A stretch of DNA of 64,000 nucleotides. Origin: JAXMHB01 sp046346965 (GTDB lineage: Bacteria; Pseudomonadota; Gammaproteobacteria; Xanthomonadales; SZUA-5). This document shows, in pieces, positions 34,498-44,275 of this stretch (within the stretch, counting starts at the first letter, position 1; each line of letters begins with the position of its first letter). Below the pieces are notes generated by a model. It had not been told where the DNA came from and ran no database searches. It saw only the letters and a program-made list of their open reading frames with translations. A program made the translations under genes and the position numbers. Location: positions 186,001 through 250,000 of the forward strand of contig JAXMHB010000002.1 in the NCBI GenBank assembly GCA_046346965.1. Direction: 5' to 3'.

Positions 34498-34580
34498 CTT
34501 GCCCCCCCGCTTCGATGGATCGAGTGTGGGCATCGTAACAGAGCCGCTGCCATCTGCCCGACGGGCCGGCAAGCGCGTGC

Positions 34581-35261
34581 TCAGCCCTCGTCGATCAGCT
34601 CATAGCGAAAGCCGGCGCCGTAGACCGAATGGATGCAGTCGAGACCGATCTCGCCGAGTTTGCGGCGCAGGTTGCGGATGTGGCTGTCGAGGGTGCGCTC
34701 GGCGACGACGCGGTGATCGTCGTAGGCCGCGGTGAGCAGGTGTTCGCGACCGCAGATGCGCCCGGCGCGCTGCATCAAGCGCTGCAACAGACGAAACTCC
34801 ACCGGCGTCAGTGCCACCGCGTGCTGGCGCCAGCGCAGCTGCAAACGATCAGCGTCCAGTGTCGGCAGCGCCACCGCAGCGCTGCCGCCGAGGCCCGCAC
34901 GCCGGAGCACCGCCCGCAGGCGCGCACCGAGCTCGCGCAGACTGTACGGTTTGCAGATGTAGTCATCGGCGCCGAAGTCGAAGCCCAGCATGCGATCGAT
35001 CTCCTCGACGCGTGCGGTCACCATCAGCACCGGCAGCGCCGACCCGGCGCGCAGTTCGCGCAGCAGCGTCAGCCCATCGACATTGGGCAGCATCACATCG
35101 AGCAACAAGGCGTCAGGCGCCAGCTCGCGCACGCGCTGCAGCACGCGCGCACCGTCGTGCTCGATGCTGGCCAGATAGCCCAGGCTCTGCAGGTAATCGC
35201 TGAGGGCAGCGGCGATCTTGGGCTCGTCTTCCACCACCAGGATGTGCGGGGCCGGACTCAT
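34581..35261 (-). CDS. OmpR-family response regulator, BaeR-like
   Basis: A 226-residue two-component regulator. The receiver domain begins PHILVVEDEPKIAAALSDYL, with the phospho-acceptor Asp near residue 55 (LLLDVMLPN), a Thr in LMVTARV and the Lys in YICKPYS. The C-terminal winged helix contains LTPVEFRLLQRLMQRAGRIC and SHIRNLRRKLGEIG. The start overlaps the sensor kinase stop by 4 bases. N-terminal wording is close to BaeR, the envelope-stress regulator, but the assignment within the OmpR family is tentative. Confidence 0.9.
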   Translation of the reverse strand: MSPAPHILVVEDEPKIAAALSDYLQSLGYLASIEHDGARVLQRVRELAPDALLLDVMLPNVDGLTLLRELRAGSALPVLMVTARVEEIDRMLGFDFGADDYICKPYSLRELGARLRAVLRRAGLGGSAAVALPTLDADRLQLRWRQHAVALTPVEFRLLQRLMQRAGRICGREHLLTAAYDDHRVVAERTLDSHIRNLRRKLGEIGLDCIHSVYGAGFRYELIDEG

Positions 35262-36703
35262 GGGCGCTCCTGCAGCGGGAGTTGGATCTCGACGCACAAG
35301 CCACCCAGGACCGAGTGGCGCGCGCTGATGCTGCCGGCATGTGCGTCGATGATCGAGCGGCAGATCGCCAGACCAAGCCCGGAACCGCCGTGGGTGCGCG
35401 AGCGCGAGCCCTCGGCGCGATACAGGCGCTCGAACAGACGCGGCAGATCGGCATCGCCGACGCCCGGTGCGCTGTCCTCGACGCAGAGGATGACGCGCGC
35501 CTCGGCGCGAGTCACGCTGACGCGCACCCGCCCCGGTGCATCGGTATAGCGCGCTGCGTTGACCAGCAGATTGTCGAAGGCCTGCAGCAGCCGGCGCGCG
35601 TCGCCGCGCATCGGCAGCGGATCCTCGTCCTCCGGTTCTTCCAGGCGCAGCCCCTGCTGACGCAGCGGCTCGCGATGGCGTTCCAGCGCCTCGGCCAGCA
35701 CATCGCGCAGCTCGATCTCGGCGTAGCGGTATTCCAGCGCGCCCGCATCCGCCAGTGACAGCTGGTACAGATCCTCGACCAGCGCCGTCAGCTGCTCGAC
35801 CTCACTCTGCAGCGAGGCGAGGGCGCGACCATCGACCGGGCGGACGCCGTCGGCGAGCAACTGCAGCTCGCTGCGCAGCACGGTCAGGGGCGTACGCAGT
35901 TCGTGCGCCAGGTCGGCGCTCCAGCGCTGGCGCGCGCGGCGATTGCTGTCGAGCGATTCGGCCAGCCGGTTGACATCGCGCGCCAGATCGCCGATTTCGT
36001 CGCCCCCGGGGGCGGGAAATCGATAGGCATAGTCGCCGGCGGCCAGCACGCGTGCGCCCGCTGCCAGACTCGCGATCGGGCGTCGCAAGCGCTGGGCCAG
36101 CGCGAAGGCCAGCGCCAGCGCGAGCACCAGCACGACGGCCGCCGCGAGCAGCGCCTGACGCCATTGCTGGCGGGCAAAATCGCTCTCGGAGCTCATCCGC
36201 GTGCGCGGCAGCGCTGCCAGTCGCAGCTCGCCGACCGCACGGCCATCGACCAGGATCGCGGCGCGCAGCGTCGAGCCGGCGCTGGTGGGATTGCCGGCAA
36301 TGAAGGCGCCACCCGGCTCATAGAGGCCAATGCGCCCGCCCAGCGCAGTGTCGCCCGCGGGCGGCACAAAGGCTCGCGGTCGCGGGCCGTCCGGCCGTCG
36401 CTCGCCCGGACGCCCTTCGGGCGCGACCTGCCCGGGCGCACCGGCCGAGGGCGGCAGCCCGCGCTCGGGATCGGCCAGGCCACCGAAGCGCATCGGATCC
36501 TCGTGCAGCCAGTCCCAGCCGCCGCGCTCGCGGTAATGAGCGGCGAGGCGCTGCGCGACCTGGTCCAGCTGAGCGCGCGCAATCGAATCCAGGTACTCGG
36601 CAAAGCTCTGCGAGAAACTGCGCTGCTGCCAGGCGACAAAGCCGATCAGCGTGGTCGCCGCCAGCAGCGTCAGCGCCAGGAACAGACGTTGCCAGAGTCG
36701 CAT
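35258..36703 (-). CDS. Sensor histidine kinase, BaeS-like
   Basis: A 481-residue membrane sensor. An N-terminal helix (about 7-27) leads to a periplasmic sensor of about 130 residues containing FSQSFAEYLDSIARAQLDQ and HYRERGGWDWLHED, wording resembling BaeS. A second helix (about 175-195) leads to HAMP, the phospho-acceptor His in DLAHELRTPLTVL (about 266) and a full ATP-binding domain (NLLVNAARYTDAPG, then SGLGLAICRSI). The Pro/Arg/Gly-rich loop PGERRPDGPRPR in the sensor is unusual. It is translationally coupled to its regulator; envelope stress is the probable signal. Confidence 0.9.
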   Translation of the reverse strand: MRLWQRLFLALTLLAATTLIGFVAWQQRSFSQSFAEYLDSIARAQLDQVAQRLAAHYRERGGWDWLHEDPMRFGGLADPERGLPPSAGAPGQVAPEGRPGERRPDGPRPRAFVPPAGDTALGGRIGLYEPGGAFIAGNPTSAGSTLRAAILVDGRAVGELRLAALPRTRMSSESDFARQQWRQALLAAAVVLVLALALAFALAQRLRRPIASLAAGARVLAAGDYAYRFPAPGGDEIGDLARDVNRLAESLDSNRRARQRWSADLAHELRTPLTVLRSELQLLADGVRPVDGRALASLQSEVEQLTALVEDLYQLSLADAGALEYRYAEIELRDVLAEALERHREPLRQQGLRLEEPEDEDPLPMRGDARRLLQAFDNLLVNAARYTDAPGRVRVSVTRAEARVILCVEDSAPGVGDADLPRLFERLYRAEGSRSRTHGGSGLGLAICRSIIDAHAGSISARHSVLGGLCVEIQLPLQERP

Positions 36704-36706
36704 GGG

Positions 36707-37468
36707 CTAGATGGCCACGCCGATGGTCAGCGTGGCGGTATAGCCGGTCGCCACGCTGCCGGTCACGCTCACCAACTGGTTGCTGACGCCATCACTGAAC
36801 ACATTGTCCTGGGCAAAGGAGGTCACCGAGGTGTTCTGGCCGCGCGCAAGGTAGAGGCTGGAGTTGTACACGGCGGTGGTGATCTCCGGCGGAAATGCCA
36901 GCTGCGAGGTGGCGGTGACGGTGCCTTGCAAGTTCAGATAGACCTGGAAATGCACGTGCGTGATGCGCCCGTTGTACCAGCCCGGGTACATGGTCAGAAA
37001 GGCCGCCTCGCCATTGCAATCGGTGGTCTGCACGCCGCGGCAAGAGGTCTGTCCCACCGTGCTGACGCCACCCGGCTGGGCGTAGCCCGAGTAGATGCCG
37101 TTTTTGTCGCAATGCCAGACATACAGCGCCGCATTTTCGATCGGCGCGCATTGGTTGTTGAGGTTGACCAGCTTCAGGATCAACACCAGCGGCACGCCCG
37201 GCCGGCCCTCGGTCAGATCCTGGCGGACGATGCCGCTTTGGCTGAGCACGCTGAGCAGCGGATAGGGGCCCTGGGTCTCGCTGGGAATCAGCACACAGGT
37301 GCCGGCCGGCGCAGACGCCAGATCCTCGTAGCCGCTGCTGAACAAGCTGCCGCAGGTCGCCGCAGGCAGTCCGTGGGTCAGGATCAGACCGCCGCCCAGC
37401 GTGCCGAGTTGGCCGAGAAAGCGGCGGCGCTGGTCCAGGGACAGGCTGGCAGGCAAGCGATTGCGCAT
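36707..37468 (-). CDS. Tat-exported intradiol ring-cleavage dioxygenase-like protein
   Basis: A 253-residue protein with a twin-arginine signal (RRRFLGQLGTLGGGLIL) and an intradiol dioxygenase fold. The non-haem iron ligands are recognisable: Tyr in ENAALYVWHCD, then Tyr plus HxH in PGWYNGRITHVHF. Classical relatives open catechol or protocatechuate rings; exported members act on extracellular aromatics or have unknown substrates. GGAG lies 8 bases before the ATG. It lies 20 bases downstream of a broken paralogue with the same catalytic motifs, so they arose by tandem duplication. Confidence 0.85.
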   Translation of the reverse strand: MRNRLPASLSLDQRRRFLGQLGTLGGGLILTHGLPAATCGSLFSSGYEDLASAPAGTCVLIPSETQGPYPLLSVLSQSGIVRQDLTEGRPGVPLVLILKLVNLNNQCAPIENAALYVWHCDKNGIYSGYAQPGGVSTVGQTSCRGVQTTDCNGEAAFLTMYPGWYNGRITHVHFQVYLNLQGTVTATSQLAFPPEITTAVYNSSLYLARGQNTSVTSFAQDNVFSDGVSNQLVSVTGSVATGYTATLTIGVAI

Positions 37469-37488
37469 GAGAGGTCTCCAAAGAGCGG

Positions 37489-39051
37489 TCAAACGGAAAT
37501 GCCGACGACCAGCGTAGCGAGGTACCCGGTGCTGGTGCTGCCGGCCACATTGGCCAGCTGATAACTGACGCCGTCGCGGAACACGTTGTCGGCCGCGAAG
37601 CTGGTGACCGAGGTGTTCTGACCGCGCGCCGCATACAGCGCGGACTGGTACACCGCCGTGGTGACATCCGGCGGGAAGGCCAGCTGCGAGGTGACCGTGC
37701 CGCTGCCGCTCAGGCTGCTGCCCAGGTAGACGCGGAAGTGGATATGGGTAATCCGTCCGCTGTACCAGCCGGGGTAGACGGTTTGGAATACCGCCTCGCC
37801 GCTGCTGCTGGTGTATTGCACGCCGCGCAGGAACATCTGGCCGCTGGCGTTGACGCCGCCGGTCTGGCCCGAGTAACCCGAGTACACGCCGTCCTTGTCG
37901 CAATGCCAGATGTAGATGGCGGCATTGCTGATCGGCGCGCAGCTGGCGTTGACGTTGACCAGCTTCAGCAGCAGCGTCAGCGGCACACCGGTCTTGCCCT
38001 CGGTGATGTCGCTGCGCACGATCCCGCTATTGCTGAGCACGCTCAGCAAAGGGTAGGGGCCCTCGGTCTCGCTGGGAATCAGCGAGCAGGTACTGTTGAA
38101 GGCACAGGCGCCCGGCGCAACACCGGCGCGCACCAGTTGCAGCGTGCCGCGCCGGCCGGCCAGTTCGCCGGCCCCGAACTGCCAGGTCAGGGTCGCGGCA
38201 TTGCAGCTCTGAAAGCTCAACACGGCGCTGCCGATAGCTGTCGTGGTGTTGCCGCCGGCATTGCCGAAGGTACCGCCGGTGGTCGAATAGAGCGTGAGCG
38301 CCAGCGTGCGCTCACCGGCCGCGTACACCGCCTGTGCGGTGTACCAGCGCTGCTCGCCCGGATCCTGGCTCGGGCTGCTGACCGCCGCGTAGGTGTACCA
38401 GGCCAGGAAGGCGCTCTGCGCCAGCGGATTGACCTCGACGATCAGGCCCTGGCCGGGCGTGTTGGCGTCGTACCAGGCGCCGGAGTAGGCAAAGTCGGCG
38501 TTGGCGCTGCTGCCGCTATCGCTGCAGACCACATTGCTCAACCCGCGCGTCAGTGCCAGCGTGCCGCGGCGGCCGTCGTCGAACTGATAGCTGAACTCGG
38601 AGCTGCCGCAGTCACTGAAGCGCAGTGTGGCGCTGCCTACGGCACTGGCGTACGTGGCTGGGCCGCCGGCAAAACTGCCGCCCAGATTGCGGTAAATGAC
38701 CAGGGTGACGGCGTTCTGGCCGTCGCGTATCTCCCCGCTCAGGCTGTACCAACGCTGGCGCTCGACGCCGACGGCGACGCTGTCGAAGGTAAACCAGCCG
38801 GCGAACAGCAGGCCGAGGCCGCTGCCGAGCAGATCGGGATAGGCCTCGATCAACAGCCCCTGGCCGGGCATGTTGCGGTCTTACCAGACGCCACTCAGAC
38901 CCTGTTGATTGGCGTTGGTGCTCTTCAAGCCGGCGCTGGCGGCCTGCGGCGCGCGCGGGGGCGCCAGCAGGGAGCCGGCAGTCGCGGCTGCCAGCAGGCC
39001 CAGCAGTCGGCGACGTTCAGGGGCCTGGGTGGGCGCGTCGGGGCTGTGCAT
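37489..39051 (-). pseudogene. Intradiol dioxygenase paralogue with N-terminal repeats, interrupted by an in-frame TAA
   Basis: Read from ATG 39051 (GGAG 6 bases upstream, twin-arginine signal ERRRLLGLLAAATAGSLLAP) the frame is intact to 37489 except for one TAA at 38881-38883. The stop falls in a repeated motif: the second copy reads SGAWYDANTPGQGL, the first SGVW-stop-DRNMPGQGL, so a Tyr codon has become TAA. The remainder encodes two such N-terminal repeats and a dioxygenase domain with PGWYSGRITHIHF. The open part from ATG 38871 (460 residues) lacks the signal peptide and a ribosome binding site. It is either a recent nonsense mutation or a base-call error. Confidence 0.8.
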
Positions 39052-39132
39052 GGGAGGCTCCTCATTCAGCCGGATGGCTGGCCGAGAACCACACTAGCCG
39101 CCCGATGCGCAGACCTCAGCGCAGCGATCGAG

Positions 39133-39289
39133 GAGATTTCTTGCAGAGTCCCTGTCTCGCCCCTGGCGCGCTTACTCGGGCGGCAAACAGGACCTGCGAC
39201 AGTACTCGGAAGCGCGGCAGTGCTGGTCCCCCGCCCCCTGACGCCCGCCCCGCTTTTGTCCCGCCACACTCATGTTTGGCAAGAGGCTT
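39133..39289 (-). repeat. Dispersed repeat, copy A (minus orientation)
   Basis: Read on the minus strand, 39289 to about 39145 (possibly 39133) matches 53750-53896 of the plus strand at most positions, including GTTTGCCGCCCGAGTAAGCG and CAGGGACTCT. It fills the gap between the dioxygenase paralogue start and the lipoprotein gene and touches the last codon of the latter. It does not look coding. No transposase is nearby. Confidence 0.75.
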
Positions 39290-39812
39290 ACCAGCGCTCC
39301 ACCGCCACGATGCCGCGCAGGGCTTCCACGTCGTTGTCGCGCTGGCGCGCGTCGAAGCGCAGACCGGCGGCCTGATCTTCCAGCTTGCGACGCTCCGGCG
39401 AGTCCTCCGGCAGACCGGCGGCCACCTGTTCGATGTCGCTCGCCTGGGCGATCAGCTGATCGCGCTCGCTGAGCTGGCGGCGCAATTGCAGGCCGACCTC
39501 GGCGCCGCGCTTGAGTTCATCGACGGCCGCGTCCGGGCACAGATCGGTGTTGACGGTCTTGCCGTCGAGCGCCAGCGCGTAGCCGCGGGCGGCGGTGCAG
39601 TAGCGCGCGAGGCCCTCGCTGCGACCGCGCTGATAGTCGGCGAGATCAGTGCCAGTCGGGGCGCAGCCGGCGCGCGGCAGCGTCGCTGCCAACCCAGCCA
39701 GCGCTTCCTCGCGCCCGAGCTTGGCCAGGTCAGGGCTGGGGCACTGGCTGAGATCGCTGCCGCATCCGGCCAGCGCCACGGCGCACACCGATACCTTCCA
39801 CAGCTTTCGCAT
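39288..39812 (-). CDS. DUF2799 family lipoprotein
   Basis: A 174-residue exported protein. The N-terminus MRKLWKVSVCAVALAGCGSD is a lipoprotein signal with lipobox LAGC, so it is probably attached to a membrane facing the periplasm. The body carries the DUF2799 pattern YQRGRSEGLARYC followed by a Cys- and Asp-rich stretch and a C-terminal coiled coil (about 110-170, LSERDQLIAQASDIEQVAAG). The function of the family is unknown. Confidence 0.78.
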   Translation of the reverse strand: MRKLWKVSVCAVALAGCGSDLSQCPSPDLAKLGREEALAGLAATLPRAGCAPTGTDLADYQRGRSEGLARYCTAARGYALALDGKTVNTDLCPDAAVDELKRGAEVGLQLRRQLSERDQLIAQASDIEQVAAGLPEDSPERRKLEDQAAGLRFDARQRDNDVEALRGIVAVERW

Positions 39813-39880
39813 GAGCACCTCGAACTGGTCAACGGCGGCCAAGGATGCGATATGGCCGCGCGAATGCAAGCGCCGCGTGC

Positions 39881-42166
39881 TCAGTCGGCGGCGCCGCGCA
39901 GTTCCTCCAGCACGGCCGCGTGGGTCTCCCGGAAGGGTTTGCCGGCCCGGTAGCTTTGCAGTCGCCGGTCGGCGCGCTCGGCGATTGTGCCGTGCCCCAG
40001 CAGGCGCGCGTTCAAGCGTGCTTGCAGCGCTGCCGCGCCGGCCGCATCGCCAGCGGCGGCCAGGCAGGCGGCCACAGTGTCCTGCGCCCCGAAGTGTTCG
40101 GGCAGGGCCTGATCCAGCGCCTGCGCCAGTATCCGTCCCTGCGCCGGGTCGTAGATGCTGTCCTCGGCCGCGGTGCAGCGCGCCCAGGCCAGCGAGTTCA
40201 GTGCGCGCACATTGCCCTGTTGCTCCCACAGTGCACTCCACGCCGCCAACGCCCGCGGCACGTCCTGCACCTCGGCCGGGCCGTAGTACCAGGCGTCAGC
40301 CTGTGCCATCCGGGTCTCCGGGTCGCCCGCATCGAGCGCTTCCTGGAACCACGCCTGCGCCTGCCTGGCGCTGGCATCCGGGAGCAATCCCCACTGCCAG
40401 TAGCGCCCATAGCGACCGCGGGCTGCCGGATCCCCGCTGAGGGCGTCCTCGCGCAGCAGTTGCTCGGCACGTTTGCGATAGGCCGCCGACTTCGGGTCTA
40501 GCGGCAGCGCCGCCCACAGCAGCTTGCGCGCGCTGCCCAGTCGGGCCTCGTCGCGCACGGCGCCGTACGCCGCCTGCAGCTGCGCCTCGGCGTCCTGCAG
40601 CGCACGCGCTGGATCGCTCAGGCCGCGGGTCAGCGCGCGCAGCGCATCGCGCGGGCCATGCGCCAGCAGCTGCAGCAGCTGCGTCTCGAGCCTGCGATCG
40701 GGAGCGGCGCGCGCCGGCGGCTCGGACCGTCCCGCCAGTTCCAGCAGCGCATCCACATCGTCGTCGCGTGCGGCCCGCTGCAGCCAGCGCCGCGCCTCCG
40801 CCTCGTCGCGTGCGACCTGCGGATCACGCTGCAGCGCCGACGCCAGACGCAGGGCGGCCGCGGTTGATCCGGCGCGCGCGGCGGCGCGCAGCTGCGCCAC
40901 TCCTTCCGCGGCCCTTCCGGCTTCGAGCGCAGACATCGCGAGATCCGCGCGTGCATCGGCGACGCCGCCAGCGGCGGCCCGCTGCAGCCAGACTTGCGCC
41001 TGTGGCGGCACGCCCAGACTCCAGTCGCCGCTGGCACGGGCTACCGCGTAGGCGGCCATTGCGTCGCGCGTGGCGGCGCGCCGCAGCGTTGCGTCTGCCA
41101 GCGGGTGCAGTGGCGCATGCACCTGGGGCGAGGCCGCCAGGGCCTGAAAGGCCAGCGTGCCGCGCACGCCGCCCAGGCGGCGGTCGGCCGTGGCCAGCAG
41201 ACGCCGCGCTGCCTCGGGATCGCGCGCCACCCCGCGGCCCTCGGCATAGGCATAGGCCAGCGCCACATAGGCCATTGCCCGCGGCTGCTCGGCCACCGGG
41301 ATCAGCAGATCGACGCCCGCCTCCGCGCAGTCGAGCACGGCGACGCGCACGCAGCGCGTGCCCACCCACAGCGCCGCGGATTCGCCCAGCGCGCCGGCCG
41401 CCAGCAGGGCGCTGCGGCGCGCCTGCGGCGTCTTCGCATCCTCGGCTTTCAGCAAGGCTGCGGCGATGGTGGCCTCGGTGCCGGGGTTGCCAGCCATGTT
41501 GCGGATCAGTTCGCGCGCCAGTTCGGCGCGCCGCAGCGGCCAGCGCAGCTGCGGCTCGTCACGCGCCAGCGTCACCAGCGCGTCCAGGAAATCGAACCGC
41601 CAGTGCTCCTCGTGCTGCCCGTCGAGGCTCTGCATGGCCACCACCAGTTCCAGGTGACGGCCGCGCGTCGGCACTTGATAGTGCGCATGCAGAACGCCAC
41701 GCGCACTCAGTTGCACCAGCATGTTGGCGTCGGTCTGACCGACGATGCGCGCGGGTCGCGCCTGGCCTGGCGCGCGCAGTTCGGACAGGGTCTGCTGCAC
41801 CAGCGCCTGTGCGGCCTGATCGGCTTGGCGCGACCAGCCCAGATCGTCGAGCAGATCAGCGCAGCGACCCGCATAAACCCACAGCGCGATGCTGACCGGC
41901 ACGGCCGCCAGCGTCTCGCGAATCAGCTTGCGGTGTTCGGCGCAGCTGTGCTCGGTCACCGACCCCGATTCGTCGCTGAGCGTGGTGATCACAGTGGCGA
42001 CTCGCCCCATATCTTTGGGTCGGGCGCCGGCCAGCCAGGCCGTCCACACCTGCTCGGGGGCGTTCGCGTCGGGCGTGCCATAGCGCGAGACCACCGGCCC
42101 GGTGTCGCGGGGCTGCGCGGATGCCAGCGACGTCGCCAGCAGCAGGACGGCTGCCAGCCTCCTCAT
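39881..42166 (-). CDS. Large exported repeat protein (Sel1/TPR-like)
   Basis: A 761-residue protein with a signal peptide (RRLAAVLLLATSLASAQ). The first 250 residues contain helical stretches without a recognised domain; from about residue 300 there are Sel1/TPR-type units such as AYVALAYAYAEGRGVARDPE, WLQRAAAGGVADARADLAMS and WFQEALDAGDPETRMAQADA. Such repeats act as protein-binding scaffolds in the periplasm. The start overlaps the stop of the DUF3857 gene by 4 bases, so these two are coupled. A partner role with the transglutaminase-like protein is inferred from this coupling only. Confidence 0.75.
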   Translation of the reverse strand: MRRLAAVLLLATSLASAQPRDTGPVVSRYGTPDANAPEQVWTAWLAGARPKDMGRVATVITTLSDESGSVTEHSCAEHRKLIRETLAAVPVSIALWVYAGRCADLLDDLGWSRQADQAAQALVQQTLSELRAPGQARPARIVGQTDANMLVQLSARGVLHAHYQVPTRGRHLELVVAMQSLDGQHEEHWRFDFLDALVTLARDEPQLRWPLRRAELARELIRNMAGNPGTEATIAAALLKAEDAKTPQARRSALLAAGALGESAALWVGTRCVRVAVLDCAEAGVDLLIPVAEQPRAMAYVALAYAYAEGRGVARDPEAARRLLATADRRLGGVRGTLAFQALAASPQVHAPLHPLADATLRRAATRDAMAAYAVARASGDWSLGVPPQAQVWLQRAAAGGVADARADLAMSALEAGRAAEGVAQLRAAARAGSTAAALRLASALQRDPQVARDEAEARRWLQRAARDDDVDALLELAGRSEPPARAAPDRRLETQLLQLLAHGPRDALRALTRGLSDPARALQDAEAQLQAAYGAVRDEARLGSARKLLWAALPLDPKSAAYRKRAEQLLREDALSGDPAARGRYGRYWQWGLLPDASARQAQAWFQEALDAGDPETRMAQADAWYYGPAEVQDVPRALAAWSALWEQQGNVRALNSLAWARCTAAEDSIYDPAQGRILAQALDQALPEHFGAQDTVAACLAAAGDAAGAAALQARLNARLLGHGTIAERADRRLQSYRAGKPFRETHAAVLEELRGAAD

Positions 42167-44208
42167 CGGACCGGCAAGCTGTCGAGGATGGCGCGCAGCC
42201 GCTGCTCGCGCGATTCGATGCGCTGCACCGCCGGCGGACGCACGCTGAATTCCCAATCGGCCAACGCCCGCGCGCGACGCACCGCCTCGTAGTGCTCGCC
42301 GACCGCCTCCGGCCCGATGATGGCGCGCTTGCCGAGCAGATGGTGCTCGATGGTCCACTGCGAGGCGCCGAGACGCTGGCGTGTCTGCCAGTCGAAGGCC
42401 GCGCTGCTGACCTTGCGGGCATCGGCGCTGCCCGCAGGCTCCCAGTCGGGCGGCAGGTCGAGCACGGCGCGGTAGTGCCATTCGGCCACCGAGGCCGCGA
42501 CGAAGGGAAATTTGCGCTCTCCCGGCGTCGGCTCGTTGAGTGCGTCCAGCAATTGCCCGGCGGTGAGCCCGAGCTGCTGACCGGCATCGCTCAGTTGCCA
42601 GGGTTCGGGCAGGCGATAGTGCTCGTGCACGAGGATGCGGTTGTGCGTCTCGTCATCGTCCACCTGCAGCGGCTGCGCGCGCTCGGCCTGCTGGTAGTGG
42701 CTGCGGTAATAGGACAGGTAGCGCTGGCTGGTCGCATCGGTACCGGCGCTGGCGTAGCTGCGGCGGAAGCGATCGGCGGCCAGTCCCTCGTAGCGGGTGG
42801 TCACCTTGAGCTCGATCGCTTTGGGAGCGCCGGCGACGACGCGAAAGCGCTCCTCGATCTCGGTGCGATCAGCGCTGGCGATTGCCGCCGGCATCGGCGT
42901 CAGCGTGCGCGTCGCGGGCTCGATCACCAGGGCCTGCCCGTAGGCGCCGGCGCGTCGGCCGGAGAGCGGCCCGCGCTGCAGCGTGAGCGTCGGATCCAGC
43001 CAGTAGGCCTGCCCGTCGATCCGGGCGCGCACGATCACGTGGTCGAACACGGTCGCGGCGGGTGGCCGCTCGTCGATCGCCTCCTGCAGCGATACCGACA
43101 CCAGCGCCGGGCTGGCCTCGATGTCGAGCGCACGCAACAGCGTGGTCAGCAGGACGCTCTTGTCCTTGCAATCGCCCATGCGCCGCGTCCACACGGTCTG
43201 TACCGGATGCGGCCGGTGCGAGCTGTCGCCCAGTACCACCAGGTGGTAGCGCACCTCGTCCTGTACCAGCGCCAGCGCCCAAGCGGCGCGTTCGCTCGCG
43301 GGTTTTGCGCGCACCGCCTGCAGGCGCGCCTGCAGATCGGCCGGCAGCTCGCCCGGCTGGCTGTACAAGGGCAGCGCCCATTGCGCCACATCCGCCCAAC
43401 TGCGACGCAGTCCCAGCATCCAGGTGGGGCGATCGGTGACCTTCTCCGGCGTATCGCTCTCCGCGGGCGTAGCCGCCACGTGACGGGCTTCGGCCGACCA
43501 GATCAAGGCGTCCGTGCGGCTTTCCAGCTGCGCCGGTGGCGGCGAATTGACCGCGCGGGCATCGAGATCGCTGCCTGGATCCATCAGCATGCGCACCTTG
43601 CGGTGCGCAATCGGCACGCCGGCCGAGAAGCTGAATTCCTTGTGGACCAGTCCTGCCAGCACCGGATTGCGCCCGTGTACGGTGTAGCTGATGCGCACCA
43701 CATCGCCTACGCGCACGTCATCGAGCACGATCAGCAGCGACCACCCCTGATCGTCGGTATCGGCTTCAAACTCGGACTGGCGCTGCACCATTTGCAGCGT
43801 ATCGGGCTGAAAGCGCGACTCCCAACGCCCGCCGCGACGCACCTCGACCCGATGCAGCGCGATGCGCTGGTACTCCGCGCGGAAGTTGATCTCATAGCGC
43901 CCGGCATCGCCGAGGCGCTCTGGCGTCAGCGCCTCGTAGGCGTAGTCGTAGTAGCCAGCGGCATCGCCGCCGCGCATATCCTGCTGGGTGTCCACCAGCC
44001 AGTAGCGCCAGCCGGCGTCCTGCTGGTCGGTGGCGTCCCACTGGGGCTGAACATCGACCGGCTCGACCCAGTCTGGCAGCGGCTCCAGCTGCGTGGGCGC
44101 GGCTGGCGTCGCCGCCTGCAGCGAGGCGCTCAGGCAGCTCAGCGCCGCCAGCAGCAGCCAGTGCCAGATCGGGTGGCCGCGCTTTGCTAGTGCTCGATGC
44201 GCTGGCAT
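42163..44208 (-). CDS. DUF3857 domain transglutaminase-like protein
   Basis: A 681-residue exported protein (signal peptide about 1-33). The N-terminal DUF3857 domain (about 60-230) precedes a transglutaminase-like core. The catalytic triad is present: Cys in RMGDCKDKSVLLTTLLRAL, His in FDHVIVRA and Asp in YWLDPT. Bacterial members are usually periplasmic cysteine peptidases or cross-linkers of unknown target and are common in Xanthomonadales and Bacteroidetes. ATG 44208 is preceded by a G-run. The downstream gene overlaps by 4 bases. Confidence 0.88.
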   Translation of the reverse strand: MPAHRALAKRGHPIWHWLLLAALSCLSASLQAATPAAPTQLEPLPDWVEPVDVQPQWDATDQQDAGWRYWLVDTQQDMRGGDAAGYYDYAYEALTPERLGDAGRYEINFRAEYQRIALHRVEVRRGGRWESRFQPDTLQMVQRQSEFEADTDDQGWSLLIVLDDVRVGDVVRISYTVHGRNPVLAGLVHKEFSFSAGVPIAHRKVRMLMDPGSDLDARAVNSPPPAQLESRTDALIWSAEARHVAATPAESDTPEKVTDRPTWMLGLRRSWADVAQWALPLYSQPGELPADLQARLQAVRAKPASERAAWALALVQDEVRYHLVVLGDSSHRPHPVQTVWTRRMGDCKDKSVLLTTLLRALDIEASPALVSVSLQEAIDERPPAATVFDHVIVRARIDGQAYWLDPTLTLQRGPLSGRRAGAYGQALVIEPATRTLTPMPAAIASADRTEIEERFRVVAGAPKAIELKVTTRYEGLAADRFRRSYASAGTDATSQRYLSYYRSHYQQAERAQPLQVDDDETHNRILVHEHYRLPEPWQLSDAGQQLGLTAGQLLDALNEPTPGERKFPFVAASVAEWHYRAVLDLPPDWEPAGSADARKVSSAAFDWQTRQRLGASQWTIEHHLLGKRAIIGPEAVGEHYEAVRRARALADWEFSVRPPAVQRIESREQRLRAILDSLPVR

Positions 44209-44275
44209 CGGGGTTCCCCCAGGGACAGGTCAGCCTCGATTACGCCTCAGCGCGCCGGCAGCCGCAAGCCCGGGT

